From: Chrysopilus asiliformis
Taxonomy: Eukaryota; Arthropoda; Insecta; Diptera; Rhagionidae
Length of the DNA: 64,000 nt
Assembly (NCBI GenBank): GCA_964034945.1
Contig: OZ035962.1
Span: 75,097,597-75,161,596 of the forward strand
Direction of reading: 5' to 3'
Part shown: positions 47,560 to 58,437 of the stretch, piece by piece
How the letters are laid out: each line of letters begins with the position of its first letter
How positions within the stretch are numbered: the stretch's first letter is position 1
Program-made: the position numbers and the translations under genes
Notes under the pieces: model-generated
Told to the model about the DNA's origin: nothing
Databases searched by the model: none
What the model saw: only the letters and a program-made list of their open reading frames with translations

Positions 47560-48013
47560 AAACTCAAAAAAATAATAACAAAAACTTCGTTCCTATTGAC
47601 AAAACTTTTTTTTTTTTGTTAAAATGATAAAAGAATTGTTTGAAAACAAAAATTTGTAAATATAACAATTTTTTTGTCATTTTGACAAATTATGCATTGT
47701 TAATTACACAATTGTTTTATTGATTTAATAAAACTTCATTTGTAAATTTATTTTTGTTAAAATAATTTTTTTTTTGTTTGTTGAACAAAGATTTCTCTAC
47801 AAAAATATTTGTTCCAATTGACAATTTTTTTGTGATTAAAACAAAAATTTGGTTAATTTAATAATAATTTTTTCCATATAACCAATTTTTCATTTACCGA
47901 GGAATAAATCTCTCTTTAACAATTTAACAAAATTATTTTGTTGGCTGATATAGGATAAAAATTTAGTTAATTTAACAATGATTTTATCCATATGACCATT
48001 TGTTCTCTGAACG
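47560..48013 (-). mobile_element. TA-flanked AT-rich element, same family as 63173-63532
   Basis: TA at 47558-47559 and 48014-48015. The right end reads inward as CGTTCAGAGAACAAATGGTC, resembling CACTCAGAGAAAAAATTGGT at 63173. Blocks GTTAATTTAACAATGATTTT, TTGTTGGCTGATATAGGAT and TTCATTTGTAAATTTA match in order and inverse orientation. No frame. Confidence 0.65.
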
Positions 48014-48175
48014 TACCTAATACAAATTATTTTAGGCCTCGATTAAACATCAATTGACATTTTTTTCATGGTCTGCCATCGAAATAACATTTGCAGACAT
48101 ATTTTTTCCAAGCATTTTGGCCCAAGCATTTTGGCCCAAGCATTTTAGAAACAATATCCGTGTAATACACATTAA

Positions 48176-48394
48176 CCCTAATCCTCCTAGGTTGAGTCTT
48201 TGGGACTCATTTCAACTTTGCTTTGGATGTCACCAAATGGAAATCAAGTCCGTTTACATCTGGACGAACGTGCTCACATAACATTATGTGAAAAAAAAAA
48301 TATTCTAATACTGTTAAATTTAGTGTTTTATATATGAGAGCGCGGGACTCATCCTAGGTGTTTTTGTTTGTAAATTAACCCAGGATGATTAGGG
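48176..48394. mobile_element. 219-bp piggyBac-type MITE
   Basis: TTAA at 48172-48175 and 48395-48398. Inverted ends CCCTAATCCTCCTAGG and CCAGGATGATTAGGG. GGGACTCAT occurs twice inside (48209 and 48346). Three CCAAGCATTTTGG units at about 48110-48148 lie just outside the left end. Confidence 0.8.
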
Positions 48395-48964
48395 TTAAAG
48401 TACTTGATATCCCAAATTATAAATTTTAAAAGTATTTTTTTATTTTTTAGCGCTTTAGTTTTTTAAAGTTTTTCTTTAGGTACTTTTTTAGACTTTTTTA
48501 AGTCGATTCTTTTTTGAGATTTATTTTTTTATTTTTAATACTATATTTTATTTTATTATTTTAGAATTGGTTAGTTTAGTAGATAGTTTTTCTATCTTCT
48601 TTCGTATCAATAAAAATAAAAAACAAAATGTAAAATTTGTATTTTTTTTTGAAAAAAATGCAAATAATAATTAAATTTAGGCCCTTATTCTAGAGTTGTG
48701 ATCGGTCACAAGAACAGATTGTGGTTCTGACTATCGATTGTGATGTTTACCTTGTGACTTTTTGTGACTAAGCAGCCATTTGGTATCCTTAACGTTGGGT
48801 TACAAGAAAAGTAACAAAAAATTCACCTCAGTATAATTTCAAAGTATTGAATAAGTTTGACATCATTTTGATGTTTTTTGGTTTTGTTCTTTTTTAAAGT
48901 GATTAAATACTGTTTAAATTTTGGAGAGAGTGCAATGTTTGCGGAAACCTGAACATAGCCCAAA

Positions 48965-49311
48965 AAGTAAAGTACTTGGCCTATAATCCGGAGGTCGGTG
49001 GTTCAATTCACGACTGTGGAACGCAGTCATTTATGTCCACTCAACTTGCTTTACGAAATGAGCAGTCATAGTTGCCGCTTGATGTTAACGGTATCATCGG
49101 TCTAGGCTGCTATCACGACCTCTGCTGTTGATGGGCTACAACATAAAAAAAAACCCTTCAAATGTTGCGACCAGCGATGTCCCCCTACTACAATTGTGAT
49201 GTTAACGGTATCATCGGTCTAGGCTGCTATCACGACCTCTGCTGTTGATGGGCTACAACATAAAAAAAACCCTTCAAATGTTGCGATCAGCGATGTCCCC
49301 CTACTACAATT
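48965..49311 (+). repeat. tRNA-like SINE candidate with 117-bp tandem tail duplication
   Basis: AGTACTTGGCCTATAATCCG, then GGAGGTCGGTGGTTCAATTC, looks like the 3' half of a tRNA, with a B-box GGTTCAATTC at 49000-49009; an A-box is not convincing. The downstream GATGTTAACGGTATCATCGG block is tandemly duplicated (49081 and 49198, period 117), the two copies being almost identical and so recent. Confidence 0.5.
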
Positions 49312-49419
49312 GTAGTAAATCTACTACTATTTTCGCCTTCAAAAGCCTTAGTGCGTAGTAAATCAAATCTACTACTATTTTTTGTAAAATACATGAATCA
49401 ACCGAATCATGTTAAATGT

Positions 49420-49897
49420 AAACATAACAAAAGCTATAATTGCCAATCTGGCAATTATTGAAAACCCGTATGGTGGTTTAAGTGAACGGCGAACAGTTGT
49501 ACCAAAATTCCACTTTGAAGTCAAACTTTCCAATAAGATTTTTTAAAATGTATTCCAATCGGATTTTGATGTATGGGAGTTTTATGTAGAATCATATCCT
49601 AAATAACTTTTGTTCTAGGACTTTTTTGATAAGATGCACCGTTTTTGAGATATTCACAAAAATCGTTTTCGTTCTTATGGGGGGACCTAATAGTCCATTT
49701 TTGCCCATGAACGAACTTAGCCTCGCATTTTACGAAAAACGAATCCGCGCAAAATTTCAGGTCTCTAGCTCAATCCGTCATCATTCATTCTAAACACACT
49801 GGTGTAATTCATTTTTTGTGTGATGACGGTATCTTGGCGTTACAAACGGTAAGGCAAATCTAATATACCCTTTGGTTTCACCATACGGGTATAAAAA
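49420..49897 (-). repeat. Family A, copy 4 (microsatellite deleted)
   Basis: Both ends are present: AAACATAACAAAAGC at 49420 and CCATACGGGTATAAAAA at 49897, with the AATTGCCA/TGGCAATT hairpin. The GGAC microsatellite and the GCGCCCGCAATCCGCG block are cleanly missing between CTCAATCCGT and CATTCTAAACAC. The central palindrome is shortened. Confidence 0.85.
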
Positions 49898-50642
49898 GCT
49901 TCTAACGAAATTAAATATGAGGCAGCTAATAGAAAAGAAGTTTTTAAATGTCATATTCTGAACTACAGCTAGTTTTTTGTTGATAGAATTTTGGTATTAT
50001 GAATGATAAAGCTATTTAGCTTTAGTTATACAAATTGGTATATCGGCATAAGTAGAGAAGGTTTTTTTTTTGAAAATCTGCTACTATTAGTATCAATCTA
50101 CTACTATTTTTGGTCCAATCTACTTCCCTCCTAAGGAAAATTGGGGCCATCCCTGGTTGCGATTCATTCACGATTCAAAATCCATGTAAAACTGTGACTG
50201 CAAAACAGGGAGGAAAATTAGTATGAAAGCTCAATTGGAGAAGTCCAGTCCACATTGGAATGTAGCGCCATATATATAGATAGAACATTTTCCACAAAAA
50301 TTTTCTTTATCCGAAAATGAGTCTTCTTTGTCTGTCAAATGATCAGAAATCGTCCCCCCTGCACTCTGGGAATACCGCATTATCTTGTAATCTGCTCATG
50401 AGACGGTTACAACTTTAACAAAAATGGTGACTTGTCAAAATTGTGACTGAACAATTAGAACACTAAAAAATCACAAGATGTGATACACCTCGCACTTCTG
50501 ACAAATTTGTGACTAGTCATCGGTCACTTGACAGTCGCCAGAATAGCGGTATTAGTTTGATTTGACCGTGAAATTTTATAAAAATTTATTTTTGTTGCCT
50601 TGAATGTTTCGACATTCATGGCTATTCTGGAATCCGAATATA

Positions 50643-51487
50643 AATATCAGTTGTGGTCAACACAAAACTTTCTTCTACAAAATCTACGACCCTGCGCAAT
50701 TTACGCTAGAGCCCTGTCGCGTTGTCAACCTAAGATGACCTCCCAATAAATTCTTGGTTCATCCAAAACTATCAAAAACGTACAAAATTTGAGATAACTT
50801 GAGAACTGTAAAAGATATCAATTTACGGTAAATGGCAAAACTGTCTTCTTATTCTTTTAAATGATTTGTCGAAAAACCGTTAGTTTGCAAATTATTCGCA
50901 AAAATATGATTTTTTACATATTAATGAAAATATCTCAATAACGGTAAAATATAAGGGATAACGGTAAAAGACAAAATTGTGCAGAATGCCATTCTCACTC
51001 ATTCACTTCATACATTCAGTCAGCAAAAACCCGTTAATTTTCGAGATAATCGCAAAAAACTGTTTTTTTTTTGGAAATAACGGTTTATCTCGATAACAGG
51101 TTGAGATATCGAGTTATAGCTAAAGACAAAAGTGTGGGAAATTTTATTTTTTTAAGACCACTAAAAAACGCGTAGTTTGGGAGTAAATCGAGAAAAACGA
51201 AATTGCGATTTTTGAAAAACCGCCATTTTGGATACTTCCGGTTAACGGATTTCCACCAAAAGTTGACAGGATCGTCCCATTTCAGGACCCAACATGCCTA
51301 TAAAATTTCATGGCGCTAGCTCTATTAGTTTTTGAGAAATCTTGTACACAGACTGACAGACAGACTGACAGACTGACAGACTGACAGACAGAAAGACATT
51401 TTTTAAATATGACTCCAATCGACTCAGGAGTGATCGGGAAATGTTTATTAGGCAAAATTAAGAGGTCGAAATTTTTCATGAATACAA
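50643..51487 (-). repeat. Family B, copy 2, main part (split by Helitron)
   Basis: Runs from AAATATCAGTTGTGGTCAAC to CATGAATACAA, where it stops exactly at the Helitron 5'-TC. The missing end (TACTTTATTAAACTCCGTAG) continues at 55967-55994. Microsatellite at 51349-51388. The minus frame 51282-51479 is repeat. Confidence 0.9.
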
Positions 51488-51703
51488 TCTATATATTTAA
51501 AAGGCAAAGCGATTTTGTTTGGATTTCTTTCCGCAGAGCTCCAGCGGCTCCGATTTTGATTATCCTTTTTTAAATGAAAGCTCTATAGCTGTAGATATGT
51601 CCGTTTAATTTTAATAATACTTTATTAGTTATTTGCCTTTCAAAATTATAAATATGCCGCTAACTAAGTCTTCAATGTTAAAACGACATTTCGTACTGTT
51701 CGA

Positions 51704-51940
51704 TTAGTGCAGTGAGTTAGAAGTTGGACTACCATGCGCCAAGCACCGGGTTCAATTCTATCGGTGACAAAATTGTTTTTTTTTTTTCAAATTCTTTTTT
51801 GTTGATTTTTTTACTTTTTTTAATATTTTATTACTTAATTTATCTTTAAGTTTACATTTTTACTCCTGAATAAGTGTTAGACTACAATGCGCAAGATGTG
51901 CGGTTTCGATTCCGAGTGGTGACAAAATGTTTTGTTTTAA
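51704..51940 (+). repeat. Two tandem tRNA-like units inside the Helitron
   Basis: Unit 1 has GTTAGAAGTTGGACTACCAT and a B-box-like GGTTCAATTCT (51749-51759), then CGGTGACAAAAT and a T run. Unit 2 has GTTAGACTACAATGCGC and GGTTTCGATTCC (51902-51913), then AGTGGTGACAAAAT and a T run. A third, diverged unit is at 53638-53700 (GGATTCAATTCTGAGCGGTG). Each looks like a tRNA-derived head with pol III-type T terminators. The A-box is weak, so SINE origin is inference. Confidence 0.45.
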
Positions 51941-52076
51941 ATTTTTTTTTTTGACCTTAAATTATTTATTTTATTTATATTATACTTCTTTAGGCGCGTT
52001 GGGCGATTTTTGGATAGGTAAAATCTTATGAGTTCGCGTCAACGACATGCTAATTTAACAGCTTAACCCATTTTTC

Positions 52077-52560
52077 GCCGCTCTTAGACGCGTGGGAATT
52101 TTTCCATCAAAATTTGTGTGGAAGCTACTTTTGGGTCGAATATGACTTTCAAAAAGTTTCAGAATTTTCCGACCCACAGTTTTCCGGAAAATTGTGGTGA
52201 AAATTCTTAACCACGGCGAATAGCCAATACTCTGATATGCTCAATATGTGGTATTTTTTCCAGAAAAACGTGAAATTTTTTATTGATTTTGGAATAAAAA
52301 TGATCTAAGGGCTCAACCCCTAACCGCTTTGCGGTACATTCTTCGAAAAAATAAACAAAAATGTGAAAAAAGGTTTTGTAGTACGAATTCTTACCAATGG
52401 CGAGAAACGAGTATTTTTACGTTTCTGGGAGGGTTTTTGTCTGTTTTGTGGCCAAAAATGGGAAAATCCAATTACCCAATCAACGAAAAAGTAATTTGAT
52501 GAGCTTTGATGAACATTCAAAGTTGTGGTAAGAATTCTTACCGGGTGGCGTATAAATGGG
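52077..52560. mobile_element. 484-bp piggyBac-type MITE
   Basis: TTAA at 52073-52076 and 52561-52564. Ends CCCATTTTTCGCCGC and GGCGTATAAATGGG. Interior copies of AATTCTTA(A)CC...GGCG at 52202, 52385 and 52532 look like repeated subterminal sites. A minus frame at 52320-52520 is not recognised. Confidence 0.8.
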
Positions 52561-53052
52561 TTAAGAATGCTGATTTACTTTCATTTGATTTTTTTATACA
52601 GAAAAAATCGATTTTTTTTTGAAGACTGTATAGAGCAAAATAAAATTAGCGATGAAATTTCTGAACAGCACATGACTTTCTTACACAACAAAAAATCGGT
52701 TCTTTTTTGGAAAATTTCATACAGCAAAATAAAATGAGACAGAAAATAACAAAAATTCGATTTTTTTTTTAAATATACAGCAAAATAAAATTACACAGAA
52801 AATTTCTGAACAGCACGTGGCATTCTTATACAGAAAGAATTAAATATCTCTAGCTATTTGTTGTATAAGAAAATCATGTGCTGCTCAGGAATTCAAACCT
52901 TAATATGCATATTGACTTTTATTTGACATTTACTGCTTATTAGCATATATTTTCAAAATTTCAGGTTAAAAAATATATAGGCATAAATACACGACAAAAT
53001 TACCTTACATATATTATTGTTTTCACTTCTGTTGGTCCCCAATGACTGCCTG

Positions 53053-53603
53053 TTTTTATACCCGTATGGTGAAACCAAAGGATATACTAACTTTGCCTTA
53101 CAGTTTGTAACGCCAAGATCCCGTCATTACACAAAAAAATGAATTACACCAGTGTGTTTAGAATGATAAAAAAAAATTCAATTTTGCATGTCCGTCCGTC
53201 TGTCTGTCCGTCCGTCTGTGGCGCGGATTGCGGGCGCACGGATTGAGCTAGAGACTTGAAATTTTGTGCAGATCCTTTTTTCGTAAAATGCGAGGCTAAG
53301 TTCGTTAATGGGCAAAAATGGACCATTAGGGGGGGTACCCCCCATACGAACGAAAAGGTTTTTTGTGAATATCTCAAAAACGGTGCATCTTATTAAAAAA
53401 GTGCAAGAACACAAGTTATTTAGGATATGATTCTACATAAAACTCCCATACATAAAAAGCCGATTGGAATAAATTTTAGAAATTCTTATTAGAAAATTTG
53501 ACTTCAAAGTGGAATTTTGATATAACGGTTCGCCGTTCACTTAAATCACCATACGGGTTTTCAATAATTGCGAGATTGGCAATTATAGCTTTTGTTATGT
53601 TTT
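53053..53603 (+). repeat. Family A, copy 5
   Basis: TTTTTATACCCGTATGGTGA to TTTGTTATGTTTT with all blocks: GTCC/GTCT microsatellite (53189-53221), palindrome GGGGGGTACCCCCC (53330-53343) and inner CACCATACGGG. It interrupts the tRNA-like region: the sequence just after it (TATTACTTAATTTATCTTT) matches 51828-51846. Confidence 0.85.
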
Positions 53604-54224
53604 ATTACTTAATTTATCTTTCAAATTTATATTCTTACTACTGAATAAGTGTAAACTACATCACGCCAGATACGGATTCAATTCTGAGCGGTGGCAAAAT
53701 ATTTTTATTTTTATTTTTTTGTTGAAATTGAGTTTTTTAAACGTAAAATTAAAAATATCTGTTACGCATCGTCTTTTATTGGAAAAAGTGAAAATCATCT
53801 TCTCTGACGCTAGCCCAAACCCCTGAAGATAGACTTGAAACTTTCAGAATATGTCCCAACCATCGCGTAGGCGCTCACTAAGGCGAGATTTTTCGAAATT
53901 TTACCGCTGATGGAGTGAACGGGGGGTAAGGGGGGTTTGGGTGTTTTTAAACCGTGATTTTGAATCCTGGTCAATAGGAGGCTGAAAAGTATCACTCGGA
54001 AGCGATTTTGTATGTATTTCTTTCGACACAGCTCCAGCTTAAAATCGATTTTGATTATTCTTTTTTTAAAGGAAGCTCTCTATCTGTAGATGTGTCCACT
54101 TTACTTTTTTCCCATCTATATAATAAAAACTGTAAGGGGACCATTTTTATAATTTTGGATTTTCTCAAAAATATTGACATTCATTGATGTATTTGGTCGT
54201 ATAATACTGATGCCAAAAATGACA

Positions 54225-54310
54225 TTTTTATACCCGTATGGTGAAACCAAAGGGTATATTAGATTTGCCTTACCGTTTGTAACGCCAAGATCCCGTCATC
54301 ACACACAAAA
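54225..54310 (+). repeat. Family A left-end fragment
   Basis: TTTTTATACCCGTATGGTGA through GCCAAGATCCCGTCATCACA, then unrelated sequence. Confidence 0.75.
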
Positions 54311-54841
54311 CGGACAAAAAACAGTATATTTCACCTAAAAATTTAAAAATGAAAATTTGTGTTTTTGCTCTTGATTTCGACATTTTTATTCTTTTTCTTT
54401 TAAAATTAACAATGGAAAGCAAAATCAAAGTAACGCGTTCTGAAGAAGGATGAATAATGACAAGACAGTAATCGATGGGGAAAGGAAGAAGCGAATCTAT
54501 ATGACATGTTGCCATCAATACTTCGCTGTTCGTCGTTTGAATGTATTTACACTTGCCATGTCTTGCCACTGTTTTGTGTTGCCACTGACGTTTTGCATTG
54601 CTATTAATAAATTTGAATTTCGAAACGTTAAAGAATTAAAGTTTTCTGAGTATTTAAATACAGTATTTTGGGAAAAAAGCAATTATGCAGTATTGGAGTC
54701 TGAAAAACAATATAATACTGCGAAAAACAGTATAGATACCATCGGTTTGTATAGCCCTCACCTGCTATCTTCTGCAATTCTAAAGGGATTTGGTGCTTCA
54801 ATGTATGACATGAATTAAAAAGAATGACATTTCCCACAATA

Positions 54842-55746
54842 ACACATGGATCAATAAGTCCCGAGACTAACCCAGAGATGACGCTCGTAGTAAACCAGTA
54901 ACCACGTCTTTCTAGAGTACTAACCTTTGCTTGAAACGTGTCAAAATTTTAAGTCGATCGGACCAGAAACAGCTGAGTTATCGAGGTTGGAGTAAAGTCG
55001 TTTTGTAGTTTGTTTAAAAAATGGAAAAAACCGAGTTTCGTGTTCTGATAAAACATTGTTTTTTAATGGGTAAAAACACCGTGCAAGCGAAACAATGGAT
55101 TGAAAAATGTTACCCGGACTCTTGTCCATCAAAAGCAACGATTTGTCGGTGGTTTGCCGAGTTTAAACGTGGTCGTACCGACACAAATGACGCGGAACGC
55201 TCGGGTAGACCTGTGGAAGCCGTTACACCGGAAAATGTGAGTGAAGTGACAAAAATTATAATGAAAGATCGTAAAGTGAAGCTCCGTGAGATTGCTGAGA
55301 TAACACAGATATCATATGGAAGTGCATTTACTATCCTTCATGAAAAATTGAGCATGAAAAAGGTTTTTTCCAAGTGGGTGCCGCGATTGCTTTCGATGAA
55401 ACAAAAACAGCAACGAGTCGATGATTCAGAAATCTGTTTATCGCTATTTACTCGCAATAAAAAAGATTTCTTGCGTCGTTACGTGACCATGGACGAAACA
55501 TGGATACATCACTACACTCCAGAGTCGAAGCGGCAGTCATCTGAGTGGCGCACAGCTGGCGAAAGCCGTCCGAAGCGTCCGAAAACGCAGCAGTCAGCTG
55601 GCAAAGTCATGGCGTCAGTTTTTTGGGATACGCATGGCGTGACGATTGTATCACCCTAAAAGGTGATTATATTGATGAATAAAAAAAAATTTTGCAAAAA
55701 AAATGTTGTTTTCATTGTTAGTCTCGGGACTTATTGATCCATGTGT
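54842..55746 (+). mobile_element. 905-bp mariner of the irritans type, internally deleted
   Basis: TA at 54840-54841 and 55747-55748 flanks perfect 30-bp TIRs starting ACACATGGATCAATAAGTCC (54842-54871 and, inverted, 55717-55746). It holds a transposase gene lacking its C-terminal part. Full-length elements of this group are about 1.3 kb, so roughly 0.4 kb is missing. Identical TIRs suggest a young or recently mobilised copy. Confidence 0.92.
55021..55659 (+). pseudogene. Mariner transposase, truncated by internal deletion
   Basis: 212 residues from ATG at 55021. MEKTEFRVLIKHCF and WFAEFKRGRT belong to the N-terminal HTH region, RSGRP is the AT-hook-like linker, and VTMDETWIHHYTPESKRQS contains the first catalytic Asp (residue 158); SAGKVMASVFWDTHG follows. 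The frame then meets TAA at 55657. One base out of frame, LKGDYIDE and a stop (55656-55682) is the normal C-terminus, so about 130 residues with the second and third catalytic Asp are deleted at about 55650-55656. Product would bind TIRs at most. Confidence 0.92.
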
Positions 55747-55966
55747 TATTGTCTTTCCCCGTGTGGATAACCACCTTTTACCGTTATTGAATATATTGTA
55801 AGTAAACAGTACGATTTTGTAATACACCGTTGAGTCACAAAGAAAAATGTCTCTAAAAAAATTTCCCTTTTTTGAGTTAACTATATGCATCAGGGGGGCA
55901 GGGAGGCCGAAGGCCGACCTGTGGAAGGGGGATGAACCGCGAAGCGGTTCGGGGCGCAGCCCCTAG

Positions 55967-55994
55967 TACTTTATTAAACTCCGTAGAAGAAAGT
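55967..55994 (-). repeat. Family B, copy 2, severed end
   Basis: TACTTTATTAAACTCCGTAG plus AAGAAAGT immediately after the Helitron CTAG. It completes the copy that stops at 51487. Confidence 0.9.
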
Positions 55995-57477
55995 AAAAAG
56001 TATAACCAAACTCAGGCGATCTGATTCGCAACTCTATTGGCATTCTGGTATTCTGAAATTTGCAACGAGTAATTCTACCCTCAAAACGTTACTAGATCAT
56101 ACGCAATCGAACAGAAGTGAAACGCAGCGGATTCAAGAATACAAATTGAGAGGAAATCGAACAAACTTAACGCTACATCGGATCCAGAATAGGCATGATT
56201 ATCTTTTACTAAAGAAGAAGCTTAAAATTTGAAAAATCCATTATGGTGTTTCAATTCTTAACGCTGTGTATACAAAAAATATTTTATACATACTATATTG
56301 ACATCAATTGTATAAAATTTACCAATCTAAATACCACATATTACAGTTTAATTTGATATATAAATGACGTCATAACGTTTTCACAATTAACTCAGTAATA
56401 ATCGATCCCGGAACATGTATTCGCTTTTAATCCTGAACAACGTTAAAAAATGAAAAAGAAATGCCATGAAGGTAATTGTATCTTCGGGGGTGTGATCTAA
56501 AAGTGTGAAACGATCCCCTTTAATTGCCATTTACCAACCACCTATATTTTCTGCTCGCTTTTTTCTCCACTTCATCTCCACGTGACAGCGTTTCATTGCC
56601 TGATAGTCATTTGTTCGTACCTATTATTAACATGCCATCATTTAACAATGGTTCTAAAAACCTCATCAGACAGCACTTTTAGATTGCACGTTGGAAATTG
56701 ATTTGTATTCAAAGACCCCCTGAATCGCCATTTGAAAACACACAGCTTTAAAATAACTGAGATAACTAACATTCAGTATTAATTACATGGGAGGGATATT
56801 CCGTATGCCCATTTCTCTATTAGTCCAGCTTTAAGAAAATCTCTAGTGGTATGAGTGGGTGGGTGATGATAATAGAATTGATCGACAAAAGATAATTTTG
56901 TACAAGTGGAGGATAACAGCTCCAGCTCAACAATACAAATGATCCAGCGAAACTTAATTTTCTGGGGCTTTTATCTGCTGTAAGGACGACAAGTTGAATT
57001 GAAGTCCTGGAAATCTCATCCTCCGAGCTGTTTGAGTGAATAAATGACACCTTAATAATGACTTCAGTTTGACGTTGTCAGAACTGCCCAGGATAAAAAA
57101 AAACTTCAAATAAGCGTGTTGATTTTCAGTGTTTCCCAACAAGTGCACGCGAACTGGTTCCGCGGGGTACGCGAGACTTTAATAATTAAATGGCGGCAAT
57201 GAAATTTTGCAAAATTTTCCGTGTGATGGTAAACAGTAAATGTCTTTAATTTTTATTAATAAACTAATCCAGGTAAGTTTGAAAATGTTTGGTTTGGTAA
57301 TTACTATATTTGTAGAACGCATCAAGTTCGTACTCTAATGTATAGTTATAAGAAAACAATCAAATTCCTAACTCCGCAAATACAATGATAACCAACTCAC
57401 TTCAGTGTTGTACTCCCTTACCCAATATTTAAAATTATTTCGTGGAACAACGGACGTATTGGACGCGACTCTTATAA
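55995..57477. other. Non-coding stretch
   Basis: Short frames only (56820-57148 minus), none recognisable; no TIR pair or array noticed. Confidence 0.5.
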
Positions 57478-57824
57478 AAGTGCCGCTCCACATGAGAGTA
57501 AATGCGCGAGTAACTCTCAAAAACTCTCGAGAGTTACTCGCAGGAGGTTGTCCATTTGAGAGTTAATTTCGGCGATTTTTTTCTTTTCAAGACCAATATC
57601 TTGATTTTTTCAAACGCCGAATTCAAACGCCGTTCATATCTGGCAAGCAACTCCCCGAGAGTTCAGTGGGTGCGTGTCAACTAGAGAGTAGAATCACTTT
57701 TGACAGCTCACAGAAACTAGCTCGCGAGTTTCTGTGAGCGACCCTCAGAGACGTATCCATTTGCGAGTAGCTGCTATCGAGAAGTTCTTGCCGGCATTTC
57801 CTCTCATGTGGAGCATGACAACCT
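57478..57824. mobile_element. 347-bp Harbinger-like MITE, copy 2 (inverted)
   Basis: The sequence is the inverse of 37656-38042 throughout: CATGAGAGTAAAT end, GAGTTACTCGC palindromes, GATATTGGTCTTGAAAAGAA and CACGCACCCACTGAACTCTC. TAA precedes it at 57475-57477. The other end is disrupted by a small insertion (CATGACAACCT), followed by TAC instead of TAA. Confidence 0.75.
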
Positions 57825-58029
57825 TACTTTCCTAATTGGCCAAATTGGTCTGTAATCAATTTGGAGTTCCAATCATTTTGCCTGGAAATCCAAGCTCTTT
57901 TCCTGTGAAAATAGTCCTTTTTTGTACCATGATTCAATAGGATTTTTAATAGAAATTTTAATTGGAATGTACCACAAATTGAACGTCATGACGTACGCGA
58001 TTTAATAGTGATGTCAGTGATTGTACCGG

Positions 58030-58142
58030 TGTACCATATAGAATTCCAACATATTTTCCTACAATTTTTCCTACTATTTTTCCGATTATTTTTTCTATTA
58101 TTTTTTCGACTTTTTTTCCTAGCATTTTTTCTACTACTTTGC
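58030..58142. repeat. Short minisatellite, 13-15-bp units
   Basis: Units of the type CTACTATTTTTTC or TCGATTATTTTTTC repeat 7-8 times. Read on the minus strand they give Arg-Lys-Asn-rich triplets, a by-product rather than a gene. Confidence 0.65.
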
Positions 58143-58437
58143 CGTCCTAAACCCTTCCAGAAATAAGTTTCATACAATTTTTGAACGGCCCGGAGGGGGG
58201 AGGAGACACGAGTAACAAAAATGCCTATTTCGGAGAGGGTACATTTTTCCCTTACTTTCCATATACATATCAAGTGTGTAGCGTCAGTGGAGCTAAACTG
58301 AACTTTAGCCACAGATATCGGAATTAGAATAGAAATCGTGTTTTACTATCTCAAATACGCCACTGAAATGTCAAAATATTATTATGGGGAAAGGAGATAA
58401 ATATATCATGCTTCGTTTTGGAATATACACTCTAGAA

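Larger units (their letters stand above)
48679..50552. mobile_element. Candidate 1.9-kb TIR element hosting nested repeats
   Basis: The left TTATTCTAGAGTTGTGATCG and right CGCCAGAATAGCGGTATTA are imperfect inverses (CTATTCTGGCGACTGTCAAG against TTATTCTAGAGTTGTGATCG). GTGAC motifs crowd both ends. Nested inside are the SINE-like unit (48965-49311) and a family A copy (49420-49897). Host motifs CTACTACTATTTT lie on both sides of the family A insert. No exact target duplication. Confidence 0.4.
51488..55966 (+). mobile_element. 4.48-kb Helitron-type element inserted in a family B repeat
   Basis: Starts TCTATATATTTAAAAGGCAA directly after an A and ends with the hairpin AACCGC-GAA-GCGGTT, 13 bases, then CTAG, directly before T. 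The interrupted family B repeat (50643-51487 and 55967-55994) reads through when the element is removed, compared with the intact copy at 60405-60450, so both borders are certain. A second copy of the 5' block (AGCGATTTTGTATGTATTTC ... GATTATTC) lies at 54001-54120. No Rep or helicase frame; much of the length is later insertions (52077, 53053, 54842). Confidence 0.9.

Noticed and set aside
48965..49060. Functional tRNA gene
   Set aside because: Only the B-box side resembles a tRNA; acceptor and D-arm pairing cannot be made.
54450..54818. 122-codon frame left of the mariner
   Set aside because: No recognisable domain and it lies inside the Helitron; most likely chance in repeat DNA.
57986..58312. 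Minus-strand frame with Arg-Lys-Asn repeats
   Set aside because: Result of the 13-15-bp minisatellite; no start context or domain.
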